Shown: piece after piece, positions 30,053 to 39,156 of the stretch
How the letters are laid out: each line of letters opens with the position of its first letter
Position numbering within the stretch: position 1 is the stretch's first letter
Origin: Pseudomonadota bacterium
Lineage (GTDB): Bacteria > Pseudomonadota > Alphaproteobacteria > Rhizobiales > Rhizobiaceae
Assembly: GCA_023451915.1 (NCBI GenBank)
Contig: JAEXXS010000451.1
Span: 1-39,526 of the forward strand
Length of the DNA stretch: 39,526 nucleotides
Direction: 5' to 3'
Notes under the pieces: model-generated
The model's input: only the letters and a program-made list of their open reading frames with translations
Databases searched by the model: none
Told to the model about the DNA's origin: nothing
Program-made: the position numbers and the translations under genes

Positions 30053-30693
30053 GTGTTCTTTCTCTTGCGCAGGTTTATGACCGCCTGCCGATCAGCACTT
30101 GCACCTTTACGCTCGAACGCAAGGACGAAACCGACGAACTCGGCGGCGGTGACTTCTGGCAGGCCGAGCTGGCGAAGCCACGTTGGGCCGCTGACCTGAC
30201 GTTAGGAACCGGCCGTCATCAGGAGCTGAAGGAAGCGGCAGCACTGATCCGCAAACTGGACGGCGCGAAGCAATCCTTCCTGATGTGCGATCCGACCAGT
30301 CTTTATCCTTATGCAGACCCACGTGGGATCATTTTCGGCGCGGCGGTTGTCACCGTCCGGACCATTGGCGCAGATCGGGTTACGGCTCGCATGCAGGGCT
30401 TTCCGTCGGGCTATATTCTAACGGTCGGCGACAAGCTCCAGATTTCCTACAATTCCGGCCAGCAGCATGCCTATGTCGAAGTCGGCGCGACGGTTGCCGC
30501 GTCATCGACCGGCAATCTGGATGCCGCGATCTTCCCGCGTCTGCCGATCTCGGTTGTTGCCGGTGATGTCGTCACCGTCATCCGCCCGGCTTGCCCGGTG
30601 GTGGTTTCGCCCGGTTCGCACAATCCGGGCACTGCGCGCCGCACTTTGACCGAAGGTGCATCCATCAAGCTTATCCAGAAAACGAGGGTCTGA
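30049..30693 (+). CDS. Distal tail protein-like
   Basis: A 214-aa beta-rich protein; ATG 30049 overlaps the tape measure stop. It carries DETDELGGGDFWQAELAKPR and GASIKLIQKTRV at its end. Directly after the tape measure, in the position of the distal tail protein in siphoviruses and gene transfer agents, which anchors the tip complex. Assigned by position and composition. Confidence 0.68.
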   Translation: MSVLSLAQVYDRLPISTCTFTLERKDETDELGGGDFWQAELAKPRWAADLTLGTGRHQELKEAAALIRKLDGAKQSFLMCDPTSLYPYADPRGIIFGAAVVTVRTIGADRVTARMQGFPSGYILTVGDKLQISYNSGQQHAYVEVGATVAASSTGNLDAAIFPRLPISVVAGDVVTVIRPACPVVVSPGSHNPGTARRTLTEGASIKLIQKTRV

Positions 30694-30695
30694 TT

Positions 30696-31322
30696 ATGAG
30701 GTCAGCCACACAAGCCTTTGTCGATCAGCTGAATGCCGCACCTGTCGAGGGATTGGTGCCACGCCAAGCGGTCTGGTTCACGGTCAAAGAACGCGGGACC
30801 AACAATCCGGTGCAACTCGGCCTTTGGACCGGCGAAGAGGATTTGCAGCTGTCGGTTTATAGCGGCGTGTCCGGAGCGCTGATTTCCCGGCCTTACTATG
30901 CCGACGCGATCAGCAATATCGGTGATATCCCGCGTGTTTCCGACTTTACGGTGCAGACGGTTAGCATCGACCTGTCGCAGCTCGCGCCCGCCGCTACCCA
31001 GATATTGCGCGAATATGATGCCCGTCGCGCCAAGATCGAGATCCACGATCTGCTGATCGATCCCAAAACAGGCGATCAGGTCGGGCCGGGTCTGATCAGC
31101 TTCCTCGGCGTGATCGACGGCGCTCCGGTCAAAACACCCAAAGTCAATGGAACCGGATCGGTCCGGGTCAAAGTCGTGTCCGAAGTGATGGCGATGCTGA
31201 CCCGCACCAACCCGGCCAAGTCATCTTACGAAAGCCAGAAGCGCCGGGGCGGCGATGAATGGGGGAAATACTCCTCCGCCGTCGCCACGTGGAAAGTGCC
31301 ATGGGGGACGAAAAGCGCATGA
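30696..31322 (+). CDS. Tail tip hub-type protein (DUF2163-like)
   Basis: A 208-aa protein. The segment QTVSIDLSQLAPAATQILRE, then RRAKIEIHDLLID and GPGLISFLGVIDG, and the C-terminal YESQKRRGGDEW resemble hub proteins such as gene transfer agent gp13 and related siphophage tip proteins. It probably sits below the distal tail protein and next to the peptidase encoded after it. Confidence 0.65.
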   Translation: MRSATQAFVDQLNAAPVEGLVPRQAVWFTVKERGTNNPVQLGLWTGEEDLQLSVYSGVSGALISRPYYADAISNIGDIPRVSDFTVQTVSIDLSQLAPAATQILREYDARRAKIEIHDLLIDPKTGDQVGPGLISFLGVIDGAPVKTPKVNGTGSVRVKVVSEVMAMLTRTNPAKSSYESQKRRGGDEWGKYSSAVATWKVPWGTKSA

Positions 31323-31744
31323 GACAGCTGAAGCGCCGCCACGACTGGCGGGAATATTACGAGCGCGCCATTGACGCGATCCATAGCGCGCCTTTCCAGT
31401 GGGGCTTGCACGATTGCGGGCCGTCACTGGCTGGCCGGATGGTCGAGGCGATGACGGGCGAGGATTTGTGTTCGCACTATCGCGGCACCTATTCCGACGC
31501 GCTCGGCGCTGCCCGGATCATCCGTGATGCTGGCTTTTCTTCGCTGGCCGACATGGTCGGTTCGTTTCTTCCGGTCGGGCATCCAAGCGAGGCCCGCATA
31601 GGCGATATCGCCGCCATCGATGTCGGCGGGCCGATTGGTCATGCGCTCGGCGTGGTCAATGGCGAACGCATTTATGTCCTGACCGAAACCGGTATCGGCA
31701 CGGTCGATCTGCTCGATGCCGCAATGATCTTCAAGGTTGGTTAA
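31319..31744 (+). CDS. NlpC/P60-like tail peptidase (DUF6950-like)
   Basis: A 141-aa protein; ATG 31319 overlaps the previous stop (a start at 31301 is possible). Cys in WGLHDCGPSLAGRM and His in PIGHALGVVNG give the Cys-His pair of NlpC/P60-type enzymes. Such small tail proteins open the cell wall during infection. Order hub, NlpC/P60, tip protein matches siphoviruses and gene transfer agents. Confidence 0.82.
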   Translation: MRQLKRRHDWREYYERAIDAIHSAPFQWGLHDCGPSLAGRMVEAMTGEDLCSHYRGTYSDALGAARIIRDAGFSSLADMVGSFLPVGHPSEARIGDIAAIDVGGPIGHALGVVNGERIYVLTETGIGTVDLLDAAMIFKVG

Positions 31745-31748
31745 ACGG

Positions 31749-34328
31749 ATGCTGAAAGCCCTTTTAGCACTCATCTTTCTATTGACGGTCACACCGGCCG
31801 ACGCTGCTCCAGTCGTTGGTGCGGTGGTCGGCTTCGGTATCAAGCTGCTCGGCTTTGCCGGTGGCCTGCTGTTCAAGGCGGTGCTTGCTGTCGGCTCCAG
31901 CCTGCTTCAGCAATACCTCTCGAAAAAGGCTTCCAAGAAATCATCCGTTGCAGGCGTCACGCTTGAACTGAAGATGGGCGACGATCTGCCGATGTCGTTT
32001 CCGGTCGGTGAGCGCGCCGTGGCCGGTCGCCGGAAATATGCCGGAACCTATGGTCAGGACAACGGAACGCCTAACGCCTTTGTGGTCGATGTGATCGAGC
32101 TTTCCTGCCTGCCATCTCGCGCCGGTCCGCAGGGCATCAAGTCGATTGCCATTGACGACAAGCTCAACTGCAAAATCCTCTGGAATGAGCCGGATCAATA
32201 CGGCCGTGGCTATCCGGTTGAGGAATTCCGCAAGGACGGCAAGGATCATCTCTGGATTTGGTATCTGGACGGTACGCAGACGACAGCAAACCCGTATCTG
32301 CGAGACAAGTTCGGAAGTCATCCGGAGCGCCCATGGACCGACAGCATGATCGGCCGAGGCTGTCAGGCGATCATCATCACGGCGCGTTTTAATGCCGATC
32401 TTTTCGGCGGAAGCCTGCCGTCCGTGTTGGTCGAGCCAATGCCGACGCCATTTTACGATGCGCGCTATGACAGCACGAACGGCGGTTCCGGCCCGCAGCG
32501 CTTCCATGATGCCACGACTTGGCAACCGACCGTCAACAATGCCGTCATCATCGGCCATATTGTGCGCGGCATCTATTATGGCGACGAATGGGTCTATGGT
32601 GGCCAGAACGTCGCGCAGCATCGCTTGCCAGCCTCGTCCATGATCGCGGCTGCGAATGAATGCGACCGGCTTGTTGCAGGTGCTAACGGTGACGAACCAC
32701 AGTTCCGTTGCGGCTATGAAATCTATGTCGATGTCGAAGCGTTAGAAGTTATCAACGAGCTGCGCCTCGGCTGTGTCGGCCGACTGGCGGAAGTTGGCGG
32801 CATTATCAAGCTTCAGGTCGGTGCGCCCGGATCGGCCGTCTATTTCTTCGATGATGACACGCTCGTTGTCTCCCGCGATCAGGATTTTGAGCCGTTCCCG
32901 TCGATCTCCGATACCTTCAACGGCTTTCTGGCGACCTATCCGGAGCGCGCAGAACGCTGGCAGATGAAGGACGCGCCGGGACGCCGCGATCTTGCCCTTG
33001 AGGCCGAAGACGATGGCAACACCTTGCCGATGACGCTCGCCTTCGAAGCCGTGCCGTTTAGCGGACAGGTGCAGCGGTTGAGCAAGACATTGCTGGAAGA
33101 AAACCGCCGCTTTCGCAGCCACGTTGTGCCGTTACCGCCATCCGCATGGGTGCTGGAGCCGAATGACGTGGTGTCGTGGACGCTATCAACGCGCAATGGC
33201 TATCAGAACAAGAAGTTTATCATCACCCGCATTGTCGGTGGCAAGGGCATGGTGCAGCAAGTCTCCCTCCGCGAGCTGGAGCCGAGCGATTACACGCCAC
33301 CATCCGTCATCCTGCCGCCTACGACCGGCTGGATCGGGCCGATTACCGTGCCGGAACAGCCCATGTATGGCTGGGGTGTTGAACCTGCGACCATCAAAGA
33401 CGAACAAGGCCGTCCGCGTCGGCCGTCCGTGCGGATCAGTTGCGACCGTGATCAGGATGACGTGACGCATGTGCATGTTCAGATTCGCATTCGCGATACC
33501 AATGATGTGATTTTTGACAGCGACAGCACGCCGTACGGTGAGCCTTATTCATGGATCGTGCAGAAAGACTTGCCCAACAATACGTGGCTGGAATGTCGCG
33601 GCAAATTTGTGCCTGGCACGCAGCGCGACACGGCTTGGAGCGAGTGGCTTCCGGTCAAAACGGACGATATTCGCCTGAGCGGTGATGACCTCTGGGCTGA
33701 TCTGGAAAGCGTTCGCGGCGCACTGAAGGTCGTGCTGGAAAACGTCACGCGCCTTTATGATCAGCATGACGATCTGGTCGAGCAGCTCGCCGCTGCAACG
33801 GCCGTGGGCGCGGGCCAGATTTTCAACACGACTTCAGCCGTAGTGAAAACCACCGATGCGCTGGCAGCGTCTTATATTCAGCAGTCGGCAAAAATCGAGG
33901 AGCTGAATGGTCAGCTGGTCGCTACGGCGGAACTGATCGCAGGCGTCAAGGCACAAGTGAGTGACGTTTCGGCTGACGGGTTACTTTCCTTCAAGGCCAA
34001 CACCAATCCCGGCAATGGCGCATTGTCAGAAATCACCATGTCCGCTCGCGCAGCGGCAGGCGGTCAGACGGCGCGGGCTTCACACATCATCCGTGTCTAC
34101 ATGCAGAACGGCCAGCTAGTGTCCGAGCAGATATTCACGGCCAACCGCTGCATCTTTGTCAGCGAAGATGGCACCGTTGTCGGTACACCGATCATCATCG
34201 AGAACGGCATGCTGACGCTCGATGTCGGACGCATCAAAACGGCCGTTGTGGGTGAACTGAAAGCGGCTAACGGCAAATGGTCCCTGCGCGGGCTGAATGA
34301 TTATGCAGATTGGCGGTGGTGGTCATGA
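31749..34328 (+). CDS. Tail tip / host specificity protein J-like
   Basis: An 859-aa protein. The N-terminus has a signal-like hydrophobic segment (MLKALLALIFLLTVTPADA) and a second hydrophobic stretch (GFGIKLLGFAGGLLFKAVLA), seen also in other tip proteins of this type. The body includes the tip-protein block LKMGDDLPMSFPVGERAVAG, a middle EPNDVVSWTLSTRNG domain and fibronectin-like folds (PSVRISCDRDQDDVTHVHVQ). The C-terminal 200 residues hold a coiled coil (ESVRGALKVVLENVTRLYDQ) and a tip domain ending RGLNDYADWRWWS. It should contact the host receptor. Confidence 0.84.
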   Translation: MLKALLALIFLLTVTPADAAPVVGAVVGFGIKLLGFAGGLLFKAVLAVGSSLLQQYLSKKASKKSSVAGVTLELKMGDDLPMSFPVGERAVAGRRKYAGTYGQDNGTPNAFVVDVIELSCLPSRAGPQGIKSIAIDDKLNCKILWNEPDQYGRGYPVEEFRKDGKDHLWIWYLDGTQTTANPYLRDKFGSHPERPWTDSMIGRGCQAIIITARFNADLFGGSLPSVLVEPMPTPFYDARYDSTNGGSGPQRFHDATTWQPTVNNAVIIGHIVRGIYYGDEWVYGGQNVAQHRLPASSMIAAANECDRLVAGANGDEPQFRCGYEIYVDVEALEVINELRLGCVGRLAEVGGIIKLQVGAPGSAVYFFDDDTLVVSRDQDFEPFPSISDTFNGFLATYPERAERWQMKDAPGRRDLALEAEDDGNTLPMTLAFEAVPFSGQVQRLSKTLLEENRRFRSHVVPLPPSAWVLEPNDVVSWTLSTRNGYQNKKFIITRIVGGKGMVQQVSLRELEPSDYTPPSVILPPTTGWIGPITVPEQPMYGWGVEPATIKDEQGRPRRPSVRISCDRDQDDVTHVHVQIRIRDTNDVIFDSDSTPYGEPYSWIVQKDLPNNTWLECRGKFVPGTQRDTAWSEWLPVKTDDIRLSGDDLWADLESVRGALKVVLENVTRLYDQHDDLVEQLAAATAVGAGQIFNTTSAVVKTTDALAASYIQQSAKIEELNGQLVATAELIAGVKAQVSDVSADGLLSFKANTNPGNGALSEITMSARAAAGGQTARASHIIRVYMQNGQLVSEQIFTANRCIFVSEDGTVVGTPIIIENGMLTLDVGRIKTAVVGELKAANGKWSLRGLNDYADWRWWS

Positions 34329-35908
34329 CACAGCTTTTTATGGGCTATAAGCCGGGTGTAGGTCAGGTTTTGAAATGCCTTCGCTATGATGGTGACGATG
34401 CGCGCACACTTTCTAACGATGCGCATGAGCGGTATCTGTTCAACTCGGAAAACCAGAACCTGAGCTATGGCTTCACGTCCGAGCCTTTCTGGTTCCGTTC
34501 GGCCGAACTGGCCGCGCTTCCTGAAAATTTCGACCTCTACAACAACCATATTTCGGGACGGGTTGGGTCTGGCAGCGCGTTTCGAAGCGTGTTCGCGGTT
34601 TACCGGATCAACAAGATTTATCCTGAACTGACCTATCCGCCGATTCCCGAAATGCGCGACAAGGACCTCGTCACCGGACGCGTTTCGGCGGGGACACGTA
34701 GTGTCCAACTCCTTTACGATAGTGGCAGTGCCGAAAAGGGCGTTGTCGATAGCTATCAGTTCAACTATCGCATGCTGCGGGTCACAGGCTATTCCACGTC
34801 CTATACAACACAGGTGCCGCAGCTCACCTACAATGGCCTTCTGAACAACCAACTGAACCGGGTGCCTATTGGTGAATGGGTCGTGCCGATGGTGCGTACG
34901 GTTTACAATGACGACAGAAACAAGTCTGTCATTTACCCCAATATCTGGGATTTGCCTGCCGATAGCTCCGCCATGCGCACCTATTCTTATGTGCCGGGGC
35001 TGTTGTCGTTCGTGCAGAACTCCAGCGAGTTCAAGCTCGCCCGGCCGGGCTATAGCGTCTATGACAGCGGCCTTCACACCAAGATTATCGACAGCGATCG
35101 TTCGCCCGCTTTGTGCATCATGGCGGGCGACCGCTACAACATCCCGGCTGACAGCTCGGTCACGCTCTATCCGCCTGTCGGTGTGGTCATTTCTGACACG
35201 GCCGTGACCGAGTTCATGTATCGGCGCGTCGGTCAGCCTTGGTATGTGCCGGGCTTTATCGCAACCGGCTATGTGCGCAACAGCCGGTTCAACATCTCCT
35301 ATTCGGTCTCTCCGAACAGCGTCACCATATATAATGAGGGCACCGATCCTATCGACGTTCGCTTTGCAGTGACCAACATCGACCGCTCCGGAACCTCAAC
35401 GGGCGGGAACCTCGTGGAATATGAGGGGCATGACGGGACAACGCGCTTCATCCAGTTCAAGAAGCCCGGCACCACGGACCCCGCGTCAAAGCCGAATGAC
35501 ATCCTGTTCGATACGCGCTTTCCGACACTCCAGATCATCAAGGAAGGCTTCATTCCGATCTCGGCTTTCAGCGCAGCACCGGCTGGGGAGCAGACGCTCT
35601 TCGGGACGGTTAAGGCGACGGTCCCATTCACGAACAACGGTTTCCTTCCGTTCCTGAAGTTCTCAATCGTGTTTCCGAATTGCGTCTCCACGCCGTTCAT
35701 GAGCCTGCTTTACAACTATCCGGGCGGCTGGGGGCCGCCGTCTAACGTCTCGATGCTCGGCCAGATCGACAATAACCTTGCCACCTTTTGGGCTTCGCCC
35801 GGCAACTGGTCGCGGCGCTACATCGACGGCACCGATGTGAAAGAGGCTTACGACCTGCCTAATCCTATCGGCGTTCGCTACTTCATTCGCGGGATCGTGC
35901 TGCCATGA
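34325..35908 (+). CDS. Large tail appendage protein of unknown family
   Basis: A 527-aa protein, Tyr/Ser/Val-rich and beta-strand dense, with no signal peptide. Its start overlaps the tip-protein stop (ATGA). Segments such as SIVFPNCVSTPFMSLLYNYP and YYLPNPI-like loops suggest a structural, surface-exposed protein. Likely a tail tip or fibre component. I do not recognise the family. Confidence 0.7.
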   Translation: MTQLFMGYKPGVGQVLKCLRYDGDDARTLSNDAHERYLFNSENQNLSYGFTSEPFWFRSAELAALPENFDLYNNHISGRVGSGSAFRSVFAVYRINKIYPELTYPPIPEMRDKDLVTGRVSAGTRSVQLLYDSGSAEKGVVDSYQFNYRMLRVTGYSTSYTTQVPQLTYNGLLNNQLNRVPIGEWVVPMVRTVYNDDRNKSVIYPNIWDLPADSSAMRTYSYVPGLLSFVQNSSEFKLARPGYSVYDSGLHTKIIDSDRSPALCIMAGDRYNIPADSSVTLYPPVGVVISDTAVTEFMYRRVGQPWYVPGFIATGYVRNSRFNISYSVSPNSVTIYNEGTDPIDVRFAVTNIDRSGTSTGGNLVEYEGHDGTTRFIQFKKPGTTDPASKPNDILFDTRFPTLQIIKEGFIPISAFSAAPAGEQTLFGTVKATVPFTNNGFLPFLKFSIVFPNCVSTPFMSLLYNYPGGWGPPSNVSMLGQIDNNLATFWASPGNWSRRYIDGTDVKEAYDLPNPIGVRYFIRGIVLP

Positions 35909-35958
35909 TCCGCTGTCCCGGTCTTTTTCCCAACATTCGCAAATAGGTAGGAGCGAAC

Positions 35959-37224
35959 ATGGCCTATCAGGATCAATTTTACACGGTCGGCACGGTCAAA
36001 GTCACGAACGGCTCTCCGTCCGTTACGGGCACCGGCACGGGCTGGGCAACGGCGCTCATCAAGGGCGGTGTTTTCTATGCGGGTGGAGCGGCCTATCCGG
36101 TGCAATCCGTCGATAGCGAAACGGCACTGACGCTGGCGATCCCATATGTTGGCGCGACGGCAACCGGCTTGACCTACGCCATTGATCGGCAGCGGTCGCA
36201 AGCGACATCGGCTGTCGCCATGAACGACCGGCTGGCACAGATCATTCATCAAATTGCGATTGGCAACGTCGAGCAGCTGAGCGCATTGTCTTTTGCAGCT
36301 CGGCAAATTCTGCAGACTGGTGCAGATGGAAGGCTGAAACTCGTTAATCTCGCGGCCGACAAGGCGCTTGTGACCGATAACAATGGCGATGTCACGCCGA
36401 TTGATCTGGGTGCCTTCGGACGCATATTGCTCGCACTGGCGGCGGGTACGTCCGCTCAATATATGCAGGGTGATGGAACTTGGCAGGCCAAGACGGGCTT
36501 GCCTGTGAGCACGGCAACCCAAACGGCATTGAATTTGAAGGCTAATCTGGCCGGTGCGAGCTTTTCTGGTGACGTGAGCACCACAGGAAGCATGAACCCA
36601 AAGAATGGGATGAGCACCGGCGGAATTGGTCAGGGCAAAGTCTATTTTTACAACAACGGCAACGCATATGTTGGCGAAATGGGCGTTTCTGTAAACTCCG
36701 GTTACGGTAACAGCATCGGCTTCTATAACAATGTCGCGGGCAACTGGTCGTTTAACAACAGCTTGAGCGTGAGCGGCTCTATCTCCAAGGGATCAGGCAC
36801 TTTCCTGATCGATCACCCACTTGATCCCTACAATCGCAATCTTCGTCATGGCTTCGTGGAAGCGCCGCGCTATGACCTGATCTATCGGGGAACGGTTCGC
36901 CTCGTAAATGGTCGCGCTACGGTCGATATCGACGCCGCCAGCAATATGTCATCTGGCACGTTCGCCGCCCTGACCACGAATGCCGTGGTGACCAGTCTGC
37001 AAAATCAGGAAGGTTTTGCACGGCTGAAGCCGGGACCGATCAGCGGCGGTTCATTTGAGATCATCTGTGAGGATGAAGCCTGCACCGATCTGGTTTCGTG
37101 GGTTGTGATTGCCGAGCGCGACGATCCCTTTGTCAAATCCGACCTTGATCCGAACACAGACAGCAATGGCCGGTTTATCCCAGAATTTGATAAGCCGGAT
37201 TACGAGGAGCCTGAAAATGCCTGA
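35959..37224 (+). CDS. Tail fibre protein
   Basis: A 421-aa protein with GTAG GAGC ribosome site. The N-terminal 90 residues (FYTVGTVKVTNGSPSVTGTG, then GWATALIKGGVFYAGGAAYP) form a fibre-type base domain common in tail fibres. The middle is Gly/Asn/Ser-rich with beta repeats (SNYGNSIGFYNN-like), and GTFLIDHPLDPYNRNLRHGF near 270 is typical of a shaft-to-tip domain seen in several fibres. The acidic C-terminus (EFDKPDYEEPENA) probably contacts the next protein. Receptor binding is inferred. Confidence 0.85.
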   Translation: MAYQDQFYTVGTVKVTNGSPSVTGTGTGWATALIKGGVFYAGGAAYPVQSVDSETALTLAIPYVGATATGLTYAIDRQRSQATSAVAMNDRLAQIIHQIAIGNVEQLSALSFAARQILQTGADGRLKLVNLAADKALVTDNNGDVTPIDLGAFGRILLALAAGTSAQYMQGDGTWQAKTGLPVSTATQTALNLKANLAGASFSGDVSTTGSMNPKNGMSTGGIGQGKVYFYNNGNAYVGEMGVSVNSGYGNSIGFYNNVAGNWSFNNSLSVSGSISKGSGTFLIDHPLDPYNRNLRHGFVEAPRYDLIYRGTVRLVNGRATVDIDAASNMSSGTFAALTTNAVVTSLQNQEGFARLKPGPISGGSFEIICEDEACTDLVSWVVIAERDDPFVKSDLDPNTDSNGRFIPEFDKPDYEEPENA

Positions 37225-37690
37225 AGCAACACAGACGGTTACTGACAACGCCCGGATCGGCACGAAGGGAATGCCGATGCACTATGCCGCTTTCGGCCTT
37301 GAGCCACCAACGAAAACGGTGCCGGTAGAGAACGGACAGCCGCAGACAAGCGCTCCCGCCATGAATTTGCAGGAATATGCAGCGGCCAAGCGCTGGGAAA
37401 AGGAAGTCGGTGGGATCATAGTGAACGGCCTTCAGGTCGCTACCGATGACCGCTCGAAAATGATGATTTCAGGTGCTCGTGTTGCGGCTGAAGCTGACCC
37501 GAACTTCGTCACCCAGTGGAAGGCAGCAAACGGCTCATTTGTCACGATTGACGCGGCAGCGGTCATCAGGATCAGCGATATGATGCTGGCGCACGTTTCA
37601 TACTGCTTTGCCATTGAGGCGGAAGTGCTGGCCGGTATTGCATCCGGAGCTATATCAACCGTCGATCAGATCGACGCCGCGTTCGCTTGA
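37217..37690 (+). CDS. DUF4376 tail fibre-associated protein
   Basis: A 157-aa protein that starts inside the fibre gene. The C-terminal 95 residues (EKEVGGIIVNGLQVATDDRS, then WKAANGSFVTIDAAAVIRIS) are a DUF4376 domain, common in tail fibre assembly or tip proteins. The first 50 residues are Pro/Thr/Gln-rich. Presumably a chaperone or minor component for the fibre. Confidence 0.85.
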   Translation: MPEATQTVTDNARIGTKGMPMHYAAFGLEPPTKTVPVENGQPQTSAPAMNLQEYAAAKRWEKEVGGIIVNGLQVATDDRSKMMISGARVAAEADPNFVTQWKAANGSFVTIDAAAVIRISDMMLAHVSYCFAIEAEVLAGIASGAISTVDQIDAAFA

Positions 37691-37701
37691 ACGTATCCAG
37701 T

Positions 37702-37752
37702 CAGAGGCGTTCGCGCCTCTGGCAAGTAGGGACGGCCACGTTAATTCGTGGC
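37702..37752 (+). terminator. Twin hairpins after the fibre genes
   Basis: CAGAGGCG-TTCG-CGCCTCTG (37702-37721) is an 8-bp stem closed by a stable TTCG tetraloop, and GCCACG-TTAATT-CGTGGC (37735-37752) follows. There is no T-run, so this may be a Rho-assisted or 3'-protecting end of the tail operon. The rest of the 172-base gap to the methyltransferase gene holds a GATTC site at 37844-37848 and no clear promoter. Confidence 0.5.
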
Positions 37753-37862
37753 AGCGGGAGCATCCGGTCAAAGATAACCCGCCCGACAGCCTCAATAGAT
37801 AACCGTCGCATCCGTGCCCGTTCCGGGCCTCCGGTATGTGACTGATTCTTGGAATATCGTAT

Positions 37863-38663
37863 ATGACGATTCTAACGAACTACCGCGCAGTTGATCCCGT
37901 TTCACCTCCGGCTGCATACATTGGAGGAAAGCGACAACTTGCGCGCCGCATTGGTGAACGTATCGCCGCAGTGCCTCACGGGCTTTATGCCGAGCCGTTT
38001 GTAGGCATGGGCGGGGTGTTCTTCCGGCGCGCTAACGCACCACGCGCCGAGGTGATCAATGACAGGTCAGGCGATGTAGTGAACCTCTTCCGCATTCTTC
38101 AGCGTCACTATCCGCAGTTCATGGACACGTTGCGGTTCCAGATCACCAGCCGCCGCGAGTTTGAACGCTTGAAGGCAAGCGATCCGGCCACACTGACCGA
38201 TCTGGAGCGCGCTGCCCGCTTTCTCTACCTTCAACGGCTGAGCTTTGGTGGCAAGGTTTCTGGCCGGTCATTCGGAGTGACCTATAGCGGCTCGTCGCGT
38301 TTCAACCTCACCAACCTCGCACCGCTCCTTCAGGATGTGCACGAACGCCTTGCGTCAGTCGTTATTGAAAACCTCGACTGGTGTGCCTTCATTGATCGTT
38401 ACGACCGGCCCGAAACGCTCTTCTATCTCGACCCGCCATATTGGGGCACGGAAGATGCCTATGGGAAGGAGCTGTTTAGCAAGGATCAATATGAGGTCAT
38501 GGCCGAGCGCCTCGGCCGCATCAAAGGCCGATTCATTATGTCGATCAACGATGTTCCGGAAATTCGCTCGATCTTTGCGGCGTTCGGTATCGAAGAGGTT
38601 TCGCTGACCTATTCGGTATCAGGCGGCAAGGGAAAGCCTGTGGACGAATTGATCATCAGCTGA
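37863..38663 (+). CDS. D12-class N6-adenine DNA methyltransferase
   Basis: A 266-aa Dam-like enzyme that transfers a methyl group to adenine N6. The alpha-group order is complete: motif X (YIGGKRQL, 19-26), motif I (EPFVGMGG, 44-51), and the catalytic motif IV (LDPPYW, 189-194). Its start has only a weak ribosome site. It stands alone at the right end, where Mu carries its mom/com DNA-modification genes, and probably protects phage DNA from restriction or tunes phage promoters. No cognate restriction gene is present. The recognition site cannot be read from the sequence. Confidence 0.92.
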   Translation: MTILTNYRAVDPVSPPAAYIGGKRQLARRIGERIAAVPHGLYAEPFVGMGGVFFRRANAPRAEVINDRSGDVVNLFRILQRHYPQFMDTLRFQITSRREFERLKASDPATLTDLERAARFLYLQRLSFGGKVSGRSFGVTYSGSSRFNLTNLAPLLQDVHERLASVVIENLDWCAFIDRYDRPETLFYLDPPYWGTEDAYGKELFSKDQYEVMAERLGRIKGRFIMSINDVPEIRSIFAAFGIEEVSLTYSVSGGKGKPVDELIIS

Positions 38664-38683
38664 CCATGCCGCTGAGCCGAGCG

Positions 38684-38718
38684 GCAATGGCAATTCGTAG
38701 GTTCTGAATCGCCATTGC
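38684..38718 (+). promoter_or_regulatory. Inverted repeat and GANTC site before the last phage gene
   Basis: GCAATGGC (38684-38691) and GCCATTGC (38711-38718) are exact inverted copies with a 19-base spacer that contains GAATC (38706-38710). TTGCAC (38715) followed at 17 bases by TAGCTT is a possible but weak promoter for the secreted protein gene. The 108-base gap has no other clear feature. Confidence 0.4.
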
Positions 38719-38771
38719 ACGATTGGGCTTACCGCCTTAGCTTCCAACCCGGTTTCACAAGGGGGTTTCAG

Positions 38772-39083
38772 ATGAAACAAATCGCGTCAGCACTAACGAT
38801 CCTTATTGCCATGTCAGCAAATGCAATCGCTAGCGATGCTGAAAAGACGAAGATCGAAGAGTTCTCTTCCGATCTTCTCGCCCTGTACGCCGTGTCAGGC
38901 ACCGCAAAACAGCAGCTCGCTAACATGAACCCGGATGCACAGGTTTACGCCGTTTCAAGGCTTATGAAGCAAGCGCAGGCATTTCAGACAAAATGGGGAA
39001 ACAGCGATCTGGTCGAGATTGAACGCTTCCGCTTATCCGGTGGCGATCAGCTTGTGCTCGATGTCGAGTATCGTTTCAAATAG
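38772..39083 (+). CDS. Small secreted (periplasmic) protein, right-end moron
   Basis: A 103-aa protein with a clear signal peptide (MKQIASALTILIAMSANAIA, cleavage near residue 20-21). The mature part is helical (EFSSDLLALYAVSGTAKQQL; YAVSRLMKQAQAFQTK) then a short beta region. AAGGGGG lies before ATG 38772. It follows no phage core family and has its own terminator, typical of a moron expressed in the lysogen. The function is unknown; a host-fitness role is speculation. Confidence 0.75.
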   Translation: MKQIASALTILIAMSANAIASDAEKTKIEEFSSDLLALYAVSGTAKQQLANMNPDAQVYAVSRLMKQAQAFQTKWGNSDLVEIERFRLSGGDQLVLDVEYRFK

Positions 39084-39092
39084 CAATGCTTT

Positions 39093-39125
39093 AACCGGCC
39101 TTTAAAGAACCTTTGAAGGCCGGTT
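39093..39125. terminator. Strong hairpin terminator at right end of phage genes
   Basis: AACCGGCCTT (39093-39102) pairs with AAGGCCGGTT (39116-39125), and the stem continues inward through TAAAG/CTTTG with one wobble to an AAC loop, giving 15 bp. No long T-run follows on either strand. It ends the phage coding region 10 bases after the secreted protein's stop. Confidence 0.7.
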
Positions 39126-39156
39126 CAAATCCGCTTCATCGTCACTGTGAAGCTAT

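Noticed and set aside
34301..35077. 258-aa minus-strand frame opposite the tail appendage gene
   Set aside because: It mirrors the coding strand, lacks a start signal and crosses the coupled start of a better gene.
37217..37862. Invertible fibre segment with DNA invertase (as Mu G segment/gin)
   Set aside because: No invertase gene and no alternative fibre ends in inverted orientation were found.
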